A DNA stretch of 64,000 bases, from NCBI GenBank assembly GCA_002095075.2, contig LVCE01000002.1, forward strand, positions 124,001 to 188,000. The letters run 5' to 3'. The notes under the pieces were generated by a model that saw only the letters and a program-made list of their open reading frames with translations, searched no databases and was not told the origin of the DNA. Within the stretch, counting starts at the first letter, position 1. Each line of letters opens with the position of its first letter. Shown here piece by piece: positions 50,058-60,412 of this stretch. This DNA is from Francisella endosymbiont of Ornithodoros moubata. GTDB lineage: Bacteria > Pseudomonadota > Gammaproteobacteria > Francisellales > Francisellaceae. The translations under genes were made by a program, and so were the position numbers.

Positions 50058-51803
50058 TTACTTTTTTTGTTCAAAATGATATTTACCAGTACCTAAAGAG
50101 CTAGGACCAAGTCTTGCATATTTAAACATTAAAAACACCATTACAGCAAATAGCGCAGTATCTATTAGGAAGAATATTGCCATTGATGTTCCAACGTTCG
50201 CAGCAGTTAATGCTGAAGAACTAATGCTTGTAGATAGTTGATTATAAACAGTCCAAGGCTGACGACCATGCTCAGTTACATACCAACCAGCAATGCATGC
50301 GATATAAGGTAATGGTATTGACCAAATCATTACTCTTAGAATGAATCTACTAAATTTGTTATTAATAAGAGCATTTCTAGCAAGTAGAATTAATCCAACA
50401 ACTATTAAAGTAAACATAAAGAAACCTATGACTACCATTATTCATAAAGCTCCAGAAAACACTAGCAACATCTGGAACCATATTGGTAGCAACAGCTCTT
50501 ACTAATTCTGGATCATTTGCAGCTTTAGTAATTGTTGCTGAGTCAGCTACACCATATTTTTCTTGAGCAGCTTGTACTAACATTTTACCAAAGCCCATAT
50601 ATTTCTGATAAGTAGGGTTGTTGTAGTTAGTATAGTTACTGTCAGGAGTATCACTGCTATGACCTGTCTCACGCCATTTTAGAAGATCTGCATATGCAAG
50701 ACCACCTTCTTTGATCATCACTAAAGCAGAAGGTACTTTTTCATATTTGCTCTGGTTTGCAGCAGCAGCTTGAGGTGAAACATCAGCAGTTTGCCCTGTT
50801 TTGATATCTCTGTAGTATGCAAGATTTGGATCTCTTGTACCATCAGCTGTCTTTTTACCATAAAGTATAGCTTTGATTCCTGGAATCTCTGTGTCTGTTG
50901 AGTGAGTTGCGATCACACCTAAGACAGCTGGGATAGGAATATCAAAATTATTTTTTTGTTCTTTTTGACTTGGTAGTGCCACGGCGTTAAAGGCTGCTGG
51001 AGCCTTAGATGTATCCCATTCTGCTTCGATAGCTGCCATTTTTAGTGGTTGTACTCTAAAAGCATCAACACCGTTTGCATCACCGAAGATAATCGCAACT
51101 AAACATGTAATTAAGCCAAAACCTAAACCGATAGCGATAGATCTCTTAGCAAATGCTACATCGCGACCTCTAATCAAGTAAAATGCACTTATACCGATTA
51201 CAAAGATTGCTGCAGTAGTGTATCCAGCAGTCATAACATGACCAAAGTTTGTTTGAGTTGTATGGTTAAGAAATAGATCTAATAAGCTAACTGTCTCCAT
51301 TCTCATAGTCGCAGCAACAAATTCAGAGCCTACTAGATGCTGCATGTAGCCATTTGCAACTAAGATTAGTAAAGCTGAAAAACTTGAACCAATTGCTAGA
51401 CAAAATGTTGATAGTAAATGTTGTTTTTTTGTAAGCTTATCCCAACCAAAGAAAAATAAGCCAGCAAATGTAGACTCAAGCATAAATGCTGCTAAGCCTT
51501 CAATAGCTAAAGTGTACCAAAAATGTCACCTACTGATTGAGAGTAATATGACCAGTTAGTACCAAATTCAAATTCCATGGTTAGACCGGTAATAATGCCT
51601 AAAGCGAAGTTTATTCCGAGTAATTTACCCCAAAACTTCACCATATCTTTATAAACTTCTTTACCTGTTCTTATGTACATTAGCTTCATTGTGAAAATGA
51701 TCCACGTCAGACCTAAAGTTAGCGGAACAAATAAGAAGTGAAATGATGCTGTTAAACCAAACTGCAATCTTGCTAAGTCAACAGACATGGGCGTTGGTAA
51801 CAT
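50058..51803 (-). pseudogene. cydA: Cytochrome bd ubiquinol oxidase subunit I, two frameshifts
   Basis: CydA holds hemes b558, b595 and d. From ATG 51803 (ribosome site [26 protein letters not shown]) it reads to SVGDIFGT, where one C is lost near 51527 (family sequence GAPLAIEGL; here CTTTAG gives a stop). The second frame, from [20 protein letters not shown], runs to VASVFWSF, where one T is inserted near 50440 (AGA to ATGA). The last frame from IMVVIGFFMFTLIVVG runs to ARLGPSSLGTGKYHFEQKK. All domains, including the Q loop, remain recognisable. Four separate indels in cydAB make simple sequencing error less likely. Confidence 0.9.
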
Positions 51804-52043
51804 ATTTATTTTCTCCTTATAGTTCAAGTAACTAAACGTTATTAAATTTTCTAAAAAGAAAGTTGGAAGAAAAAATAGACTGATCTTGGTTGTAGTCACT
51901 TTTTCTCACCTTTAATTATGCAGTTCAAATTGTAACATATTAATTGAATAAATCAAAAAATAAATTCCGCTAAAAGCATTGAAAATAAAGGATATTAGTA
52001 TACTAAAATGGTATAGATTAAATATGCTGGAATAATAACGTTT

Positions 52044-52072
52044 TGGATTTATGTTAGTTTCACGCTATAATG
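52044..52072 (+). promoter_or_regulatory. Probable sigma70 promoter of the coiled-coil/RND operon
   Basis: TTGGAT (52044-52049) and TATAAT (52067-52072), spaced by 17 bases, lie 46 bases before the start of the coiled-coil gene. The -10 is perfect. Confidence 0.6.
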
Positions 52073-52117
52073 CGCCATTATAATTTAATTAGTTATTTAT
52101 GTTAACTTAAGTTTTTG

Positions 52118-53260
52118 ATGAAAAGAAGTTTTCTTATATTTATTTTTCTATTATGTTTTGGTGAAATTTTTTCCAAGGAATATAATATTTCAGATTTAAT
52201 TAAAGACAATACATATAAAGGAGCAAAAATTAATAAATTAAAAGCAAACAAAAGTTATCTAGAAAAAATTTTAGCACAATATAAAGAATATGAAGATGGG
52301 CAGGGTAATTTTGAAACTAAGGATTATGCGCGAGACTCAATCGATAGTTCTAGTGATAATATTTTAGACAGTAATTCTCAACAACTTCAAAGTTCAGTAA
52401 AAGCTGGCTTTACTAAATCTACTATTTCTAGAGATTCTGGAAATTCTGGAAATTCTGGAAATTCTGAAGGTTCTAGCGATTTGAAGATGGTTAATTTTTT
52501 GAAAAATCTAGAAACTTTTCAAGATAAGTTAGCTAATTCAGAGCAAGAGTTAAAAACTTCTACAGAGGAGACAGCTAAGTTAAAACAAAGTTTAGAAATT
52601 TTTAATAAACAGATAGCTGAATTACAAGATAAATTAGTTGATCTTGAAGAAGAGAGATCTAACTTAGAGAATCAATTAGAAGGATATAATGAATTACGTG
52701 ATCAACATTATGAATTGCAATATCAGTTAGATAAAATGAATAATGAATCATCTGAATTAAAGGCTCATTTAGCTGAGTTGGAGAAGATATCCAATGATCC
52801 AAAAGGAAATTCAGGTAAGAAGAAGGCTACAACCGAGAAAGGAAATTTAGAAAAAATAGATAAAAAGTTAGCTAAACAGGAAATTGATATAAAGTTGAGA
52901 AGAGAAGCTATTGAAAGAGGGATAAAACAGTTCACTAGGAAGGAGCAAGATGTAAACTTTAAAAAAAGTATTGTTGAAGGTGAATTTAAGAAATTGACTA
53001 GGAAGGAGCAAGATGTAAATTCTAGAAGGGGTATTGTTGAAAGAAAAGCAAAACTGTTAGCTAAGAGAGAAAATGAGATAAAACAAAAAGAACGAATTAT
53101 CAAAAAATCGCGAAAGCATCTAAATAAACTTAAAGACAATTATGGAAAAGCACAATTGTTAGGTATAGGAGATAGCAAACCAAGCTCTGTAAATAGTAAA
53201 TTAAAAACCTTAGACTCATTACATAAAAAATCACAAAAATTGATAATAGAAGTAGTTTGA
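52118..53260 (+). CDS. Exported coiled-coil protein, unknown function
   Basis: A 380-residue protein with a signal peptide (KRSFLIFIFLLCFGEIFSKE, cut near residue 19-21), a polar linker with a glycine-asparagine-serine repeat (residues about 107-117), and long heptad-rich coiled coils at about 125-230 and 245-350, rich in Lys, Glu and Leu. The second coil contains near-repeats of about 21 residues around TRKEQDVN. There is no lipobox and no C-terminal membrane anchor, so it is probably periplasmic or surface-bound. The start is ATG 52118, though TTG 52115 is possible. It heads an operon with an RND adaptor, so a structural role in that system is an inference. Confidence 0.6.
   Translation: MKRSFLIFIFLLCFGEIFSKEYNISDLIKDNTYKGAKINKLKANKSYLEKILAQYKEYEDGQGNFETKDYARDSIDSSSDNILDSNSQQLQSSVKAGFTKSTISRDSGNSGNSGNSEGSSDLKMVNFLKNLETFQDKLANSEQELKTSTEETAKLKQSLEIFNKQIAELQDKLVDLEEERSNLENQLEGYNELRDQHYELQYQLDKMNNESSELKAHLAELEKISNDPKGNSGKKKATTEKGNLEKIDKKLAKQEIDIKLRREAIERGIKQFTRKEQDVNFKKSIVEGEFKKLTRKEQDVNSRRGIVERKAKLLAKRENEIKQKERIIKKSRKHLNKLKDNYGKAQLLGIGDSKPSSVNSKLKTLDSLHKKSQKLIIEVV
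52434..52466 (+). repeat. 9-bp tandem repeat ATTCTGGAA, 3.7 copies
   Basis: Three perfect ATTCTGGAA units (52434-52460) and a partial fourth encode the GNS repeat in the coiled-coil protein. The unit length keeps frame, so copy changes alter only linker length. Confidence 0.85.
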
Positions 53261-53499
53261 AAACATTAAATATGTCAGAAAATTGGAATACAAAAAGCTT
53301 TGGTCTAGCTGATTTATTTGGGGATGCTGATAAATTTGGTTACACAACGAAACCTATGCAAGGGAAGGTCTCCTTAGGGAAAAACAATATATGTAAACCT
53401 GTTATGGATTGGCAAAGTGATCAAAATATACGATATGGTGAGAAGATTTCTTCAGTTACTCCAGTAAAAAATTTAAGTAATGAATTTAAAAAATATTAA
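53257..53499 (+). CDS. Small soluble protein, unknown function, in RND operon
   Basis: An 80-residue product if TTG 53257 is used (TTGA overlap with the upstream stop), or 75 residues from ATG 53272. It is hydrophilic with no signal or membrane segment: SENWNTKSFGLADLFGDADK, then a middle with KPMQGKVSLGKNN and the end NLSNEFKKY. Its 3' end overlaps the adaptor gene by 20 bases. No family is recognised. It might be the tail of a decayed larger protein (the Gly-Leu-Phe-rich start would fit), but nothing upstream extends it. Confidence 0.45.
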   Translation: MKTLNMSENWNTKSFGLADLFGDADKFGYTTKPMQGKVSLGKNNICKPVMDWQSDQNIRYGEKISSVTPVKNLSNEFKKY

Positions 53500-54568
53500 G
53501 TTTAAATATGGGAAAAAAATTAGTATTATTTTTATTGGTGTAATTATTCTAGCATCTGTATTTTTTTACATTAAAAAGTCAGATCATGTTACAGCTATAA
53601 AAGAGAGAGAAAATTTTAAAAATAAATTACCGATAGTTGTTGAAGTTGAGAGTCTTAAAGAACAAGACTCGTATCATGAATTAGATTTATTTGGAAAAAC
53701 TAGTGCTTATGAGGTGTTTACTATAAAAGCTAAATCATCAGGAGTAGCTCAAAATATTACTTTTCCCCTCGGGACTTTTGTGAAGAAAGGAGATTTATTG
53801 TTATCTTTTGATACAGAATTAGTTGATTCTAAAATAGAAATACAAAAAGAAATATATGAAACTAAATATAAACAAGCTGAAGCAATGAGAAAGTTATTAG
53901 ACAAAGGTGCTGCTAGTAATCTTGAATATAGTAAGTTTAGATTAGATTATTTGAATAATAAACAAAAATATTATGAACTGTTAGATGAAAAAGAAAAAAG
54001 TTATATATTGTCGCCTACTAATGGTATAGTAGAATCTAAATCGGTATCTGAAGGCGAGTATATAGCTACTAAAGATAAGATTGCTACTATAGATAATATT
54101 GAAAAAATTATAATTTCTTTCGATATGGAAGAGGATGATTATAGAAAATTTAAAAATAGTAAAGAAGCTATTATTGAGGCATATGTTCAGTCTATAGATA
54201 AATTGATTAATGTAGACGCTTTTGAATCTTCTGAAATCTCTAAAGATGGTAGCCATTCAGTGCATATTAAAGGTGTGGTATCTAATACTGATAGAGAATT
54301 ACTTCCTGGTTTATTTGTCAAGATCAGAGTATTTTTTTTAGATGAAAATAAAATGATGTTAGTACCTAAGCAATCTGTATTTATGGATGATGATCAATAT
54401 TTTGTGTATAAATATAATAATAGTAATGCAGAAAAAGTTTTTGTAGAAGTAAATAAGTCTTACAATGATTATTTACAAATATCATCCTCGTTAGGTAAAA
54501 ATGATAAAGTTATTGTTGCTAGTAGTAGAAGATTATATCCAAATGCTAAAGTAAGCTTAGAAAAATGA
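53480..54568 (+). CDS. RND-type efflux adaptor (HlyD/MFP family)
   Basis: The 362-residue protein has one N-terminal membrane helix (about residues 14-31), the first biotinyl-lipoyl-like half KAKSSGVAQNITFPLGTFVK, a short helical hairpin, the second half YILSPTNGIVESKSVSEGEY, then a beta-barrel and membrane-proximal region ending at VIVASSRRLYPNAKVSLEK. This is the architecture of RND membrane fusion proteins that bridge pump and TolC. The hairpin is short. It overlaps the pump start by four bases (ATGA). With the pump broken the adaptor has no partner encoded here. Confidence 0.82.
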   Translation: MNLKNIKFKYGKKISIIFIGVIILASVFFYIKKSDHVTAIKERENFKNKLPIVVEVESLKEQDSYHELDLFGKTSAYEVFTIKAKSSGVAQNITFPLGTFVKKGDLLLSFDTELVDSKIEIQKEIYETKYKQAEAMRKLLDKGAASNLEYSKFRLDYLNNKQKYYELLDEKEKSYILSPTNGIVESKSVSEGEYIATKDKIATIDNIEKIIISFDMEEDDYRKFKNSKEAIIEAYVQSIDKLINVDAFESSEISKDGSHSVHIKGVVSNTDRELLPGLFVKIRVFFLDENKMMLVPKQSVFMDDDQYFVYKYNNSNAEKVFVEVNKSYNDYLQISSSLGKNDKVIVASSRRLYPNAKVSLEK

Positions 54569-57500
54569 TGAAAATTTCAAGGTTATTACAACATGGTAGT
54601 GTTTTCATTGTAATTAATCTAATTATATGTTTACTTGGTATATATTGTTATTCGAAGTTAAAAATTAAATTAATCCCTGAATTACCAGTGTCAAGTATAT
54701 ATGTGACAATTAATAACCCGGGAGTAAAAGCTCAGCTTATTGAAAAACAAATAACAAAACCAATAGAGGAAGTTTTATCTACCGTAGATGGTCTTATCAA
54801 TTAGTTCGTTTAGTGAAATTGGTGAAAGTAAAATAGAACTAAATATTAAATCTGGTAGAGCTATCCAGAACTCAGTCAATGAGATTAGGGATTTAATTTC
54901 TAAGAATAAGAATATTTTACCTGAGGGTACTAAAGAGCCTATAATTTCAACTGATAGTTTTTTATCTAAGCCCACCATGTATGTCTCTATATACTCTTGT
55001 AATGGTAAAGAGATATCAAATTCTGAGATTGTTAATATAAAACAAAAATTAAAGTATGTAGATGGCTATTCTAAAGCTATTGTTTTTGGAAATAAAGAAA
55101 AAACACTTTATGTTAGTGCTTTAATTGATAGGATATTTAAATATGATATTTCTGTTGATCAGTTAGTGGCTGATTTGTCACAGGCAAATTCTAATTTTTC
55201 TGGTGGCAAAGTTTCTAATAACTATAAAACTGAATATATTTCTTTTAACAGATTTGTAAATCTTGTAGAAGATTTTGATAATATTGAAATTGATAGTAAT
55301 GGAGTAGCAGTTAAACTAAAAAATATAGCTAAAATAGAGTTTAAAGACAAAGAAGAATCTAGTTTTGCTTATGGGAATGAAAAGAAGGTATTATTACTAG
55401 GGCTTTTTGTTAAAAATGGTTTTAACCCCGTAGACTTCTCAAAAAATATAAATAAATTCATTTAAAATTACTCTAAAACAAATAGTGATATAAAGTTTGA
55501 AATAATTATTGATGAGAGTAAAGATGTATTGAAAGCTTTTGATGATACTACTCATTCTTTAATAGAAACAATTATATTAGTATCAGTGATAGTGTATTTG
55601 TTGATTGGGTCTTTGCGTTACTCGTCAATAGCTATACTTGCTATACAAGTGTCTTTGTCAGGTAGCTTTATAGCACTTTATTTATTTGGTTATACAATTA
55701 ATAACGTTACTATGCTCGCGATGGTATTAGCTATTGGCTTAGTTGTTGATGATTCAATAGTTATTATAGAGAATGCAGAACATTATTATAATAAAAATAA
55801 TAATGCACTTGAGAGTATAAGCAAATCTATTTCAAATTTATTTGTATCGGTGCTAGTCTTGATGTTGACATTGGTTGTAATATATATACCGTGTATATTT
55901 ATGCAGGGAGAAATAGGAAGAATTTTACAAGAGTTTGCTTTAACTATTGCATCTTCAATGCTTATATCATTTCTAGTGGCTTTTACTTTAACTCCAGTAC
56001 TTTTTTAAAATTAGCAAAAAGATCTGGCAATAATTTTGTAATTAAAGTATTAATACATTATTTAAGATTATAACTAAATTATATGTGAAAACTTTGATAA
56101 AAGCTATAAGAAAACCATTGTTATTTATAGTCATGATTTTTTTAATTACATTTTTTGGATTCTACTTTGCAAAAACAAAATTGAGAATTGAAGTTGAGCC
56201 ATTTGAAAAAAAGATATGATTATTATAGAGAATACTTTTGCACCAAATACAAGTTTAAAATACATTCATGCATATATGCAGAAAATATTTAATATTATAA
56301 AATCAGATTGTAATATTAAATCCTCTTTAATGATAGAGGAGTCGCCTGTTTCAACAATTTGATTAACTTTGCAGGACCGATCAAAATCTGAGGAAACTCT
56401 AGATAATATAAATGACAAGCTAGCTAAAATTTCTGTTGGTGGAGATGTTTCTGCTAAAATTGCTCAGAATAAAATGCTGGAAGTGCATCAGGGTCTTATG
56501 AGCTAGATTTTTACATTAATAATTCCAAATCTCCAAAAAATCTACAGACAGTTCTATCTATTATTAATGAAAAAATGATTAATATTTTTGATGACTTTTA
56601 TACAATTTCACCAGGAATCGTCCAAGATATTGGAGTAAATTGTAATAAAAATAAATTATTCAAATACGGGATAACTGAAAAAGATTTTGCTGATCTTTTG
56701 GATATATTTCTTAATCAACGTAAAATAGAAGTTTTTGAAGAAGGAAATAATGTTTATGATATAGTATTTAGATTAGATGATAGTGCTTCAAAAGATTTGT
56801 CTAAGATAGAATCAATTAGTATAAAAAATCAAAAAGATGGTGAAAGTAACGTACAACTCAGACAAGTTTGTGATATTTTTAAATCAAGTGCTCCTAGTAG
56901 TATTTTTAGGTTTAACGAGCAGTTTTCTCTAAATGCGCATGCAGTTACTAAACCGAATGTTGAACTAAACCAAGCCATTAAGTCTATTGAAGAAATAAGT
57001 GATAACTTACCTGATGGTTCAAGTATTTCATATTCTGAAAAAACAAAAACTTTAATAGAGTTATCAGAATTTTTCACTTTGTTTATATTAGTGGCACTAA
57101 TTGGTCTTTATTTGTTAATGTATGCTAGATTTAATAGTTTCCTAATGCCTGTTATAATCCTAGGTAGCGTGCCTGTTTGTATAAGTTTTAGTTTATGGGG
57201 ATTATATTAATAGCTGGTAGTTTTAATATTTATACGACTTTATCTTTGGTTACTCTAATGGGTTTAATGACAAAACATTGTGTTTTATTATGTAGTGCGA
57301 TAGGTAACTGTCAAAAATCTGGGCTTAGTCTCATAAGCTCTATTATAAATGGTTCAAAGTCTAGAATTAGAGCTATTATAATAACTACATTAGCTATGTC
57401 GATAGGATTAATTTCTTTATTTTTTGATAATGGGAATTATGCTAATAGTAGATTTCAAATTGCAACAATTTTAGTGATGGGAATAGTTTTTGGTTCTATT

Positions 57501-57581
57501 TTAGTTTTGTATTCTTGTCCAATATTATATTTTCTGCTTAAGAAGGATAAATCTAAAATGTCTAATTATAAGCAACTATAA
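54565..57581 (+). pseudogene. RND efflux pump (AcrB/MexF-like), multiply broken
   Basis: Pieces rebuild a pump of about 1000 residues: start HGSVFIVINLIICLLGIYCY, porter part IELNIKSGRAIQNSVNEIRD, central helices with MLAMVLAIGLVVDDSIVIIE (the proton-relay Asp pair), a second half with PVIILGSVPVCISFSLWG, and MTKHCVLLC in the last helices. Lesions include a frameshift near 54796, TAA 55463-55465, a frameshift near 56008, a TGA near 56358 and a one-base loss near 57200. A pump acts in the inner membrane to export drugs, dyes or lipids; the substrate is unknown. No outer-membrane channel gene adjoins it. Confidence 0.85.
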
Positions 57582-57806
57582 TATATTTAGCTGAGATTTT
57601 AAGGGGTTGCACAATCATACAATTAAAATAGTTTATTTAAACAACATGTTTTGAATATTGGTCATCTGTAAATAAGCACTTATGGAGTTATAATACTTTT
57701 TAATAGTAACTCAGTTATTTTAGAATATTTATTTTCTCAACAGCCTTTCTTGTATCAAATTAATAGAGTTTTTATAATATACGTTATTTAATATTGTTGG
57801 TAATAT

Positions 57807-59254
57807 TTAAAGTAATAGTCTATGACCAAGAACATGAATGTATTTGTTAAAAAGGCAAAGTCTACTATGTTGTAGAATAAATCTCCTAATTTTTCCTAAC
57901 ATTTTTTTAATTAATTTTTTCAAGAAGATCTTTTCATTAAATTCTTTTTTGTCGACTTTGATATAAATAGCATTTTCCTCTAAACAGATTATTGATTCAT
58001 ATATACCTTTTTGTTTTTGGAGTATCTGATTTAGATTTTCTTTTAGGTCGGATGTTAGTGTATCTAGCTTATAAACTTTTGAATTTAAATAAGTTGGCTC
58101 AGCCATTATCAAGCTAATCATAAACCAAGATGCTGATATAACTGTGCAGAAGATAAGCACACCGGTAATACCAAAGTGATGATAAGCAATACCACCAATC
58201 ATACCACCAATAAAAAATACCAAAAAATTGGCAACTAGAGAATACTCCCATGGCTGTACCTTTTCTACCAATAGGAGCTATTTTTGATACCCATGAAGGT
58301 AAAAAAGACTCCAAAAAAGTAAATGCAGCAAAGAAAAATATCAGGATAATAGCTAGCAAAAAAATATGTTTGTAACTAACTACTAAAAGTACTAGGCATA
58401 TCCCTAGTAATGCCACTGCAATAATAAAATACTTTTTTATTTTGCGTTGTACTTCGGCAATCATCACAAAAGGGAACATTAAACTAAAAGAGATAATTAA
58501 AACTGGTAAGTATACTAACCACTGATAGTTAGCAGCTATGTTAAGGATATTTGTCAAGATTGGCGGAATTACTATAAATAGTGCTGTTAGCGTGGCATGA
58601 AGAGCGAATATACCATAGTTAAGTTTAAGTAATTCTTTGTGGAAAATTACATCTTTGATTAGTCTAAAAACTGGTTTTGCTTCATGGTGGAAGCTTGGAG
58701 CTTTTGGTGTAGGTATCTTTGTAAGCATGAAAATGCTTATTGTACCAAATACTGCAGTAAGCCAAAAAATTCCTGATAAGCCTATAATACTATTTAGGAT
58801 AGAGCTAAACATCATTGCTACTAAAAATGAGAAACCAATCGACATACCTATTAAAGACATCGCTTTGAGGCGATTTTCTTCTTTAGTTGAGTCAGCTACA
58901 AGAGCAGTTAAGGTACTGCCTATTGCACCAGCTCCTTGGATTGCTCGACCAATGATTATACCAAATATAGTGCTTGAGCAGGCAGCAACCATACTACCAA
59001 TTATGAAAAGTATTAATCCTACAAATATAATTGGTTTACGCCCAAATTTGTCTGATAGGATGCTTAGCACAATTTGTAACATAGCTTGGCTTAATCCGTA
59101 TACTCCAAGCGCTAGTCCTATTAAAAATGGTGTAGCATATTCTAGATGGTTTATATACAAGCTAAAAATAGGAAAGATTATAAATAAACCAATCATTCTA
59201 AAGCTGTATATTAGTTGATATATTTACTGTTGTTTTAAGTTCGTTGTTGTACAT
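57807..59254 (-). pseudogene. YajR-like MFS transporter, two frameshifts
   Basis: From ATG 59254 the first codons (MYNNELKTTVNIST) shift near 59205 into IYSFRMIGLFIIFPIFSL. The next 11 helices, with SILSDKFGRKPIIFVG (MFS loop motif), are open until an extra T in TATTTTTTATTGG near 58220. After it the frame continues GGMIGGIAYHHFGITGV and a cytoplasmic C-terminal domain (KGIYESIICLEENAIYIKVD), like the YAM domain of E. coli YajR. The substrate is unknown. Both lesions are single-base, so recent loss is likely. The end past the YAM domain (to 57807) may be read-through. Confidence 0.8.
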
Positions 59255-59447
59255 TGTAGTATAATTGATTTAGTAAACTAGGTATGAGTATAACTAATAC
59301 TTTTTTACATTTAAACAAATAACATATTAGTTTAATGAGAGTTTTTTTTTTTTGATATCTACTATATAATCTATTAGCTTGGTAAAGTATAAGCTTAAAT
59401 ATTAAGTGTTATATTTTAGTTTTAAATTAAAAGGGAATGTATTCATA

Positions 59448-60356
59448 ATGAATTGGAAAAAATACTTGCTAATATTGTCTAGTGTAATTGGAGCTATGTC
59501 TTTATCTAGTTGTAAAGGCAGTATCTGGAATCCTATGGGTGTCATTACAGCACAAGAGAAACAACTGCTTATCTTTGCAATCGTTCTTATGCTTTTTGTA
59601 GTTGTACCGGTTATAATCTTGACTCTTTGGTTTGCTTGGAAGTACCGAGATGGTGCTAACGCTGAGTACCGACCAACTTGGAGTCATAGTAATAAGCTAG
59701 AGATAATCTGTTGGGGTGTGCCATTTATAATAATTCTGATATTAGCAATTGTTACATGGAAAACTACACATTCGTTAAGTCCGTATAAACCATTAGAGTC
59801 TGACAAAAAGCCTGTTGAGATAGACGTGGTAGCGTTAAATTGGAAGTGGGTGTTTGTTTATCCAGAGTATGACATCGCTACTGTTAACTACATTGAGATT
59901 CCTAAAGATCGTCCAGTTAACTTTAAGATAACTTCGGCAGCACCGATGAACTCATTTTTTATACCAGAGTTAGCTGGACAGATTTATGCGATGACTGGTA
60001 TGACTACGCAGTTACATTTGCTAGCAACTCATGAAGGTAAGTATAGAGGTTTCTCAGCAAATTATACTGGTATAGGTTTTGCTGAGATGCAGTTTTATGC
60101 AAAAGTTACGAGTCAGTCTGATTTTGATAAATGGGTTAAAGAAGTTAAAAATGGTAAACATCAGTCTTTAACATGGGATTACTTCTGGAACGATCTTGTC
60201 AAAGATTCTATAAATAATCCAGTAGCATACTATTCTCATGTTGATAAGAACTTATTTAACGATATTGTTATGTACTACATGATACCAAATTATAATCCAG
60301 GAGATATGGCGAATAATATGTCTAGCATGGGTATGCATATGTATCACAATATGTAG
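59448..60356 (+). CDS. cyoA: Cytochrome bo3 ubiquinol oxidase subunit II
   Basis: CyoA is the periplasmic-domain subunit of the proton-pumping quinol oxidase. The 302-residue protein has a lipoprotein signal with lipobox MSLSSC, two transmembrane helices (about 40-65 and 85-105) and the cupredoxin fold with APMNSFFIPELAGQIYAMTG and GKYRGFSANYTGIGFAEMQF. The CuA ligands of cytochrome c oxidases are absent, as expected for a quinol oxidase. I chose ATG 59448 after AAGGGA; an upstream in-frame TTG/ATG region lacks a site. A TATAAT box stands at 59365. It begins the cyo operon. Confidence 0.94.
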   Translation: MNWKKYLLILSSVIGAMSLSSCKGSIWNPMGVITAQEKQLLIFAIVLMLFVVVPVIILTLWFAWKYRDGANAEYRPTWSHSNKLEIICWGVPFIIILILAIVTWKTTHSLSPYKPLESDKKPVEIDVVALNWKWVFVYPEYDIATVNYIEIPKDRPVNFKITSAAPMNSFFIPELAGQIYAMTGMTTQLHLLATHEGKYRGFSANYTGIGFAEMQFYAKVTSQSDFDKWVKEVKNGKHQSLTWDYFWNDLVKDSINNPVAYYSHVDKNLFNDIVMYYMIPNYNPGDMANNMSSMGMHMYHNM

Positions 60357-60381
60357 AGTTAGTACAATATGTAGAGTTAGT
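60346..60381 (+). repeat. 18-bp perfect tandem duplication at the cyoA end
   Basis: ACAATATGTAGAGTTAGT occurs twice in a row (60346-60363, 60364-60381). The first copy contains the cyoA TAG stop. It lies in the cyoA-cyoB gap. Confidence 0.9.
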
Positions 60382-60412
60382 AATAAGTAGTAGTTTTAAA
60401 TAGGAGACAAAT

